From NCBI GenBank assembly GCA_946404295.1, contig CAMJDE010000045.1, positions 1 to 10,566 on the forward strand: a stretch of 10,566 bases of DNA, given 5' to 3'. A model generated the notes under the pieces. That model worked only from the letters and a program-made list of their open reading frames with translations, was not told where the DNA came from and ran no database searches. Shown piece by piece: positions 5,084-10,566 of the stretch; the stretch's first letter is position 1, and each line of letters starts with the position of its first letter. A program made the translations under genes and the position numbers. This stretch comes from an uncultured Clostridia bacterium (GTDB lineage Bacteria > Bacillota > Clostridia > Oscillospirales > CAG-272).

Positions 5084-6901
5084 ATGAAAAGAGAAAAAAC
5101 GAAACACAGTCTGTTTTCAAACGTCGCGTACGCTCTGCGCAATATATGGACGTGGGATAAAGCGTTCTATCTGTTCTTTATCCCGAGTATTCCTCTTGCG
5201 GTTTTGCTGCCGTTGGCCGCGACGTATTTTCCCAAGGTGCTGATCGACGCGGTTGAATCCGGGCAAGATAACCGACGAATCCTTTTGATTGTCGGGATCT
5301 ATTTCGGCGCTCTGCTGATCGTAAAATTGCTGAACGGTTTTTGCAGTAGCAGATTGATGATGCGCCAGTACAATCTGTCGCTGCGCTACCAACACGCGAT
5401 TACGGAAAAGTATATGCGGACGGATTTCGTGAATACCGATCATCCCGACGCTCTCTTAAAGTATCAGCACGCCATGAACGATGCTTGCTCCGGACAATGT
5501 GCGCCCGAGTTTATCTGGCAGTCCTTGATGGGACTGTTCATCAGTTTACTCGGGATCGTTACGTACGGGTCGATCATCTTTCTTGTTTCTCCATGGATCA
5601 TAGCGCTATTATTCCTTTCGGCTTTCATCGCTTATCTGATCACCCGCTGGCAAAGGAATTATATCGAGAAAAACAAGAACGTCTGGGGGAGCATTGACCG
5701 AAAGATCGGGTATCTGCAGAGTTTCTCGCAAAAGTTCGACTATGCGAAGGATATTCGCGTATACGGGATGTTCGATTGGTTTTCGGATATGCTGACCGGG
5801 TTTCATAAGGAACGGTTGAACTGGACGAAAAGAGTCAGTACGCGCACGCTCGCGGGAACGTGCGTGAACGCCGCTCTAACCTTGCTGCGCAACGGACTGG
5901 CGTATGCGGTGCTGATCGCGATGGTCCTGCGAAACGAGATCGGCGCGGGGGATTTCGTCTTTCTGTTCGGCGCCGTGACGGGCTTTTCGGCGTGGTTGAA
6001 CGGGATCGGAAACAGAGTGAACGACGTGGTACACAAGAGCGTCAAAATCGATTATTACCGCGCGTATTTCGAGATGGACGAGACCTACAATCACGGTGTC
6101 GGCTGTCCGCTTCCCGCGGAATCCGAGATGCCCGTCGAAATCGAGTTTCGGAACGTTTCGTTTCGCTATCCATCCTCCGACGCCGAAGAGGACACTTTGA
6201 AATCCGTCAATCTGAAAATCCGAAAAGGTGAAAAACTGGCGATCGTCGGTCCGAACGGAGCCGGGAAAACAACGCTTGTGAAACTCCTTGTCGGTTTCTA
6301 TTATCCCACCGACGGAACGATCCTGCTGAACGAGCGCGAACTGACCGAGTACAATATCGAGGAGTATTATTCACTGTTCTCGGCGGTGTTTCAGGATCTT
6401 TATCTTCTTCCCGTGACGATTGCGGAGTTCGTCTCTTCTTCCGACGGCGAAATCGACCGGGAAAGAGTTTCGGACGTTCTCCGGCAAGCGGGGCTGAAAG
6501 AGAAGATCGCTTCTTTGCCGAACGGGATCAATTCCAGACTGATGAAGGGCGTATTCGACGATTCTGTTGAGTTCTCGGGCGGGGAAAAGCAGAAATTGAT
6601 GCTCGCCCGCGCGCTTTATAAAAACGCGCCGGTGATCGTCCTCGACGAACCGACGGCAGCGCTGGATCCAATCGCGGAAAACGAACTTTATTTGAAGTAC
6701 CACGAATTGGCGTCGCGCAAAACGTCCGTTTTCATCTCCCACCGACTTGCTTCCACCCGGTTCTGCGACCGGATCGTGTTTCTTGACCACGGGGAGATCG
6801 TCGAAAGCGGTTCCCACGACGAACTCATGAAACGCGGCGGGAAATACGCCGAAATGTTCGAGGTACAAAGCCACTATTACAAGGAGGAGAAAGATGCGTA
6901 A
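5084..6901 (+). CDS. ABC exporter half-transporter, first subunit
   Basis: A protein of 605 aa with the exporter layout of a membrane domain fused to an ATPase domain. Residues about 25-310 contain several hydrophobic segments (for example 30-48, 65-83, 147-167 and 170-186, and another around 270-300), consistent with six helices. The ATPase domain spans about 350-595: Walker A GPNGAGKTT at 389-397, Q-loop VFQD at 435-438, signature FSGGEKQ at 497-503, Walker B VIVLDEP at 517-523 with the catalytic Glu, and H-loop ISHR with His553. The ATG at 5084 follows AGGTGA. Its end overlaps the next gene by 8 nt, so the two products probably form a heterodimer. Such pairs export peptides, lipids or drugs; the substrate cannot be read from the sequence. 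It is not a peptidase-containing bacteriocin exporter, since there is no N-terminal peptidase domain. Confidence 0.95.
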   Translation: MKREKTKHSLFSNVAYALRNIWTWDKAFYLFFIPSIPLAVLLPLAATYFPKVLIDAVESGQDNRRILLIVGIYFGALLIVKLLNGFCSSRLMMRQYNLSLRYQHAITEKYMRTDFVNTDHPDALLKYQHAMNDACSGQCAPEFIWQSLMGLFISLLGIVTYGSIIFLVSPWIIALLFLSAFIAYLITRWQRNYIEKNKNVWGSIDRKIGYLQSFSQKFDYAKDIRVYGMFDWFSDMLTGFHKERLNWTKRVSTRTLAGTCVNAALTLLRNGLAYAVLIAMVLRNEIGAGDFVFLFGAVTGFSAWLNGIGNRVNDVVHKSVKIDYYRAYFEMDETYNHGVGCPLPAESEMPVEIEFRNVSFRYPSSDAEEDTLKSVNLKIRKGEKLAIVGPNGAGKTTLVKLLVGFYYPTDGTILLNERELTEYNIEEYYSLFSAVFQDLYLLPVTIAEFVSSSDGEIDRERVSDVLRQAGLKEKIASLPNGINSRLMKGVFDDSVEFSGGEKQKLMLARALYKNAPVIVLDEPTAALDPIAENELYLKYHELASRKTSVFISHRLASTRFCDRIVFLDHGEIVESGSHDELMKRGGKYAEMFEVQSHYYKEEKDA

Positions 6902-8717
6902 AGATAACCCCAATCGCCGCGCTCTGAAACTGCTGCATTCTTTCTGTCCGTCCTATTTTCCGCTCCTTGTTCTGAAATCGTTTTTCGAGAAACTGACTCC
7001 CTTTTTCAACCTGTACCTGTCTGCCGAGATCGTCAACGAGATCGTAGGCGCAAGGGATCAAGAACGGCTGATCACTCTTGTCCTGATTACCGTGATCGGC
7101 AATTTCGCGATCGCGGTCGTCGGGGGAATATTGAACCGGGCTTTCGTTTGCAGGGAGACGGTTCTCTATCAGCGGGAAAAGGCGTATTTCAACAAAACAA
7201 CGCTGACGCTGGACTATGAAGATCTCGAGAAGCCGGACGTTCGCCAACTGCGGCGCAAAATCAACGAATCCGCCAAGATCAATTCTCACGGATCGCGCTT
7301 GCTGCTGATGTCGGTCGGACGATTGGTGAACATCGCGATCAACGCCGTTCTGGCGCTGTTTCTCGGCGCGGAAATGTTCTCTTTAATGATTCTGTCGGGA
7401 TTCCGCTGGCAGATCCTTTTGCTTGCCGGTCTGATCGTTTTTCTGGTTTTCTTTCACGTTTGGTACTGCTTCAAAGAGAAGGCGAAAAACGCGGCACTCT
7501 CACGCCAGGTATCTCAAACGATGATCGACGAAAACCGGATTGACGACGCGATGGACTGTTACAATATGGGCAAGGACGTCCGTCTTTACCGTCAGGACAA
7601 GTTGATTATGAAAATTAAAACGTTTGCGTTTGATCTTCATAAAAAGGCGTTCAAACTCCAAGCGTCAAAACAGTTTCTTTACAGCATCCCTCTGCTGATC
7701 GCCGAAAGCGTGCTGCAAGGCGTCGTTTACGCTTTCGTTTGCTTCTATGCGATTCTCGGCGCGTTCGGGATCGGGAGCATCATAAAATACGTCGGGTTTG
7801 TGGAGACCGTTATCGGATGTATTACCAGTTTCTTTGCGGTCACGGCGGATATCAAGTATAATACGCCTTTCGTTCAGGATTATCTTGCTTACTTCGATAT
7901 CCCGGTGAAAATGTATCAAGGAACGATCCCCGTTGAAAAGAGGTATTTTTGCGAGGGCGGCGACAACGAATATGAAATCGAGTTTCAAAATGTTTCTTTC
8001 CGGTATCCCGGATCGGATTCGTACGCTTTGAAAAACGTCTCGATCAAATTCAGAATCGGGGAAAAGCTTGCGATCGTCGGGATGAACGGATCGGGCAAAA
8101 CGACGTTTATCAAACTGCTGTGTCGGTTATACGATCCGACCGAAGGCGTCATCCTGCTGAACGGAATCAATATTCAAAAGTATAACTCGCTTGAGTATTT
8201 GTCGATCCTGTCGGTCGTTTTCCAGGATTACAAACTGTTTTCGTTCTCTCTTGCCGCAAACGTCGCGGCTTCCTCGGAATACGACGAAACGGCGGTCGTG
8301 GAGGCCCTTGAAAAAGCCGGTTTCGGGGAACGCCTGAAAACGATGCCGAACGGGATAGAAACGGTACTGTATAAGGACTTTGAGCAATCCGGCACGGAAA
8401 TCTCGGGCGGCGAAGGGCAGAAAATCGCCATCGCGCGGGCAATCTACAAAAACGCGCCGTTCGTTATTCTCGACGAGCCGACCGCGGCGCTTGATCCCAT
8501 TGCAGAATACGAAGTGTATTCCAAGTTCAACGAGATCGTCGGCGACAGGACGGCGATCTACATCAGCCATCGGCTGTCCTCGTGCCGCTTCTGCGATCGG
8601 ATCGCCGTGTTTGACAACGGGCAGATCGTACAACTGGGTACGCACGAAACTCTTGTAGCGGACGAAACGGGAAAATACTATCAACTGTGGTCTGCCCAAG
8701 CGCAGTACTATACTTGA
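6894..8717 (+). CDS. ABC exporter half-transporter, second subunit
   Basis: A protein of 607 aa, a diverged paralogue of the preceding gene and its likely partner. Membrane segments lie in residues about 20-315 (for example 60-80, 145-165, 172-190 and 265-300). The ATPase domain holds Walker A GMNGSGKTT at 396-404, Q-loop VFQD at 442-445, signature ISGGEGQ at 503-509, Walker B FVILDEP at 523-529 with the catalytic Glu, and H-loop His559. Both subunits therefore keep all canonical ATPase residues, unlike heterodimeric exporters with one degenerate site. The ATG at 6894 lies inside the end of the first gene, behind AAGGAGGA (6881-6888); the 8-nt overlap implies translational coupling. The operon ends at a strong terminator. 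Substrate unknown. Confidence 0.95.
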   Translation: MRKDNPNRRALKLLHSFCPSYFPLLVLKSFFEKLTPFFNLYLSAEIVNEIVGARDQERLITLVLITVIGNFAIAVVGGILNRAFVCRETVLYQREKAYFNKTTLTLDYEDLEKPDVRQLRRKINESAKINSHGSRLLLMSVGRLVNIAINAVLALFLGAEMFSLMILSGFRWQILLLAGLIVFLVFFHVWYCFKEKAKNAALSRQVSQTMIDENRIDDAMDCYNMGKDVRLYRQDKLIMKIKTFAFDLHKKAFKLQASKQFLYSIPLLIAESVLQGVVYAFVCFYAILGAFGIGSIIKYVGFVETVIGCITSFFAVTADIKYNTPFVQDYLAYFDIPVKMYQGTIPVEKRYFCEGGDNEYEIEFQNVSFRYPGSDSYALKNVSIKFRIGEKLAIVGMNGSGKTTFIKLLCRLYDPTEGVILLNGINIQKYNSLEYLSILSVVFQDYKLFSFSLAANVAASSEYDETAVVEALEKAGFGERLKTMPNGIETVLYKDFEQSGTEISGGEGQKIAIARAIYKNAPFVILDEPTAALDPIAEYEVYSKFNEIVGDRTAIYISHRLSSCRFCDRIAVFDNGQIVQLGTHETLVADETGKYYQLWSAQAQYYT

Positions 8718-8775
8718 GTTCCTGCGGCGCATTCTGAAAACGATCTTGAACATAACCAAATTAGTTAAGTTAGGT

Positions 8776-8820
8776 AAAAGAATCTCTATAAACCAAATCG
8801 GATTATAGAGATTCTTTTTT
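8776..8820 (+). terminator. Strong intrinsic terminator of the ABC exporter operon
   Basis: A perfect 16-bp inverted repeat, AAAAGAATCTCTATAA (8776-8791) and TTATAGAGATTCTTTT (8803-8818), with an 11-nt loop, ends in a run of six T. It lies 58 bp after the stop of the second ABC gene. Because its stem starts with A and ends with T, it could also work in part from the minus strand. Confidence 0.92.
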
Positions 8821-8893
8821 ATCCATTATCACTCAAATAAATCTTGCATTCACTAGCGAATCCTCGAAAAAGCATAAAAAGAGAAAGGCAAAT

Positions 8894-8924
8894 AAAAAAG
8901 CGGAAGCGAAATTCGCTCCCGCTT
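8894..8924 (-). terminator. Intrinsic terminator of the second sigma gene
   Basis: Read on the minus strand, GCGGGAGCGAA pairs with TTCGCTTCCGC around a tiny loop (8900-8922), with one G-U pair, followed by TTTTTT (8894-8899). It lies just after the TAA at 8935 and completes a convergent pair of terminators. The roughly 75 bp between the two terminators shows nothing else I can support. Confidence 0.9.
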
Positions 8925-8934
8925 GGCTTGATGG

Positions 8935-10518
8935 TTAACTTGAAGCTTTGACGCCCCAGATGCCCAGGGGCTTCTTTTCTTTGGGCACGGTTACCAACTC
9001 CTTTTCAACGAGTGTTTCAAAGAGCGCACCTACGGCATCGAGGCGGTAGTTAATCGCCGCGATCGTCCGACACTGATCTTTGACCGATGTGGGACAGTGA
9101 TCGGCGAGCAGATCGGAGGCTTTCTCTGAATAGCCGAGGATTGCTTTGCACACTTCCGCAATCACGGGTTCGAGAATGCCTGTGATCCGGTCATAGACCG
9201 TTTGGTCGAAAACGGGGAAGGACGGCGCCAAAACACCGTTCTCGAGTTTGACGAATCCTTCGATAAGGGCTGCATTCACGCTTTCTTCCGGAACGCTCGG
9301 CAACTGCTTGTTTTCGATCGCCGCCAACGTCAGGGCGTAATTGTCCTTCCAATGCGCGTGATCCCAAATACCGCACTCCCTGAAAACGTTGTAATTCACG
9401 GTGGAAAACCAACACTTTCCGTCGTTGGACGGACATTTTAAAGATACGCCGTGCAAACGGAGGCTTTTGTAGTCGTTGTCGTGACCCCAGATGAATCCGT
9501 TCCCGCCGAGCGAAAGGGGCTTTGCCGCACCGTACGGAGCCGCTTGCTTTGCTTTCCAGAACGCATTGACGAACGCGATATTGAGAAGCGAGACAATCAG
9601 TCGGTTATCGTCGGAATCATTGCCGTCAAAGGGCATTTTCCGTACTTCCGGGAGAATAGATCGCGTCGCTTCAAAGACGTACTCTGCGGTTTTGTCAAAG
9701 AAGCCCTTCGTTTTGTCTGCGAAATCGTTTTCGAACTCTTCCGTCAGGATCACGAGATTCGTCGTGTACTTGTCTCCTTTTTTCAGAAGAACACCGGCTT
9801 CCGTCAAGAGGGTCAATTCGTCCTCGAGATACGGCATTGAAACGCCGAGTTCGAGCGACAGTTCCGCCGCGGTCATTGCCGTATAGTATGCGGCAAGAAG
9901 AACGGAGCCGGGGAGCTTCCTTTTGAAAAGACCGTGATAATAGTTGGTGTCACCCCAGAAATTCATTCGAAAAATGCCGGGGTTATATGCTTTTTCTCCG
10001 AGTTTTCTTTCCATACCGATTCCTTCTTTCAGTAAACGTCGTGTTTTGAACAGGTGATATTTAACCATTTCAAGGCTGATCCCCTGTTCGGCGGCAATTT
10101 CCCTGCAGGATTTGTTTTTGAAATAGTAGGCGAGGCAAACGTTGCGGTGCGTCTCTGAAAGCAACGACAATTCGCGCCGCAGAAGAAAAAGACTTTCGTC
10201 GCCTTCTTCGCGTTCGATCATCGCTTTCTCCGGCGTCGGTTCCGTTTCGTCCGGTGCGTTTTCATCAGGCGAGGTTAAGAACGCTTTTTCCCGATTCTTG
10301 CGTTTGATGAATGAACGGAAAGTGTTTTCCGCGACTTTCCACATAAACGCCCAGAAGGATTCGTCGTCTTTGACTCTGTCGGAAGATTTCAGCATCGCAC
10401 AAACGATATCCGACGTCAGATCGTCCACATCGTTTTTGTCCCAGAGCCGGGCAAAAGCGTAACCGTAGACATTCTTTAAGTTTTCGGAGATCAGTCTCGC
10501 CGCTTCTTTGTTTTCCAT
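8935..10518 (-). CDS. ECF-like sigma factor fused to a winged helix and long C-terminal region (second paralogue)
   Basis: A cytosolic protein of 527 aa with the same plan as the sigma fusion at 3332-5005. Residues about 7-74 match sigma region 2 (VYGYAFARLWDKNDVDDLTS, then FWAFMWKVAENTFRSFIKRK). Residues about 112-166 match region 4, with the helix-turn-helix CREIAAEQGISLEMVKYHLF at 138-157. A YNP motif (178-180) and a winged helix at about 214-254 (TAMTAAELSLELGVSMPYLE, then GVLLKKGDKYTTN) follow. The C-terminal 270 residues are diverged from the paralogue but share spacing and local similarity (GFVKLENG against GFVRTAGE). No membrane segment is seen. The ATG at 10518 is preceded at 10 nt by AAGGAA (complement of 10529-10534). 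It converges on the ABC operon; its own target genes may lie beyond the right edge or be the same exporter. Function beyond sigma-like DNA binding is inferred. Confidence 0.87.
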   Translation of the reverse strand: MENKEAARLISENLKNVYGYAFARLWDKNDVDDLTSDIVCAMLKSSDRVKDDESFWAFMWKVAENTFRSFIKRKNREKAFLTSPDENAPDETEPTPEKAMIEREEGDESLFLLRRELSLLSETHRNVCLAYYFKNKSCREIAAEQGISLEMVKYHLFKTRRLLKEGIGMERKLGEKAYNPGIFRMNFWGDTNYYHGLFKRKLPGSVLLAAYYTAMTAAELSLELGVSMPYLEDELTLLTEAGVLLKKGDKYTTNLVILTEEFENDFADKTKGFFDKTAEYVFEATRSILPEVRKMPFDGNDSDDNRLIVSLLNIAFVNAFWKAKQAAPYGAAKPLSLGGNGFIWGHDNDYKSLRLHGVSLKCPSNDGKCWFSTVNYNVFRECGIWDHAHWKDNYALTLAAIENKQLPSVPEESVNAALIEGFVKLENGVLAPSFPVFDQTVYDRITGILEPVIAEVCKAILGYSEKASDLLADHCPTSVKDQCRTIAAINYRLDAVGALFETLVEKELVTVPKEKKPLGIWGVKASS

Positions 10519-10566
10519 GCCTTTCGGATTCCTTTTGAAAGCTTTCGTCTATATAGTATCGCTGTG
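10519..10566 (-). promoter_or_regulatory. Partial upstream region of the second sigma gene
   Basis: The last 48 bases hold an AT-rich -10-like stretch (complement of 10549-10558, reading ACTATATAGA on the minus strand) and a perfect 10-bp palindrome GAAAGCTTTC (10537-10546) between it and the ribosome binding site. Any -35 would lie outside the window. The palindrome could be an operator, but nothing else supports this. Confidence 0.3.

Noticed and set aside
8821..8890. Promoter or small gene between the convergent terminators
   Set aside because: TTGCAT at 8844 and CATAAA at 8873 are 23 bp apart, too far for a promoter, and no open frame of note is present.

Overview
The window looks like a chromosomal segment of an anaerobic, GC-rich member of the Bacillota, most likely a gut-type Clostridia or Oscillospirales relative. 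This rests on an oxygen-sensitive class III ribonucleotide reductase with NrdR-type operator boxes, consensus sigma-A promoters, strong AGGAGG-like ribosome binding sites, and ECF-type sigma factors paired with ABC exporters. The taxonomic placement is inference.

Left part (1-1480): the N-terminal 375 residues of nrdD lie on the minus strand and run off the left edge. Behind the gene are a leader of about 150 nt with three or four hairpins, a near-perfect extended -10 promoter, and two NrdR-like boxes set 31 bp apart. A separate, equally good promoter on the plus strand drives the next gene.

Middle part (1480-3330): a small zinc-ribbon protein with a C-terminal membrane anchor (1526-2095) and a small protein with two membrane segments (2587-3123) are separated by a remarkable non-coding element (about 2115-2538). 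That element is built symmetrically. Five hairpins of identical geometry but different stem sequence are joined by the linker GTATGTAATC. Next comes a symmetric multi-hairpin core. Then seven more hairpins of a second geometry are joined by the reverse complement of the same linker, GATTACATAC. The outer ends form a short terminal inverted repeat. This is the most unusual object in the window.

Right part (3330-10566): this is a sigma-factor and exporter module. An ECF-like sigma factor fused to a winged helix and a long cytosolic C-terminal region (557 aa) is followed, after an intrinsic terminator, by two overlapping genes for ABC exporter half-transporters (605 and 607 aa). These probably form a heterodimer and end at a strong terminator. 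A second, divergent paralogue of the sigma fusion (527 aa) converges on the exporter genes from the right with its own terminator. A plausible reading is that the sigma fusions sense a cytosolic signal and switch on export of a toxic or signalling compound. The substrate and signal are not visible in the sequence.
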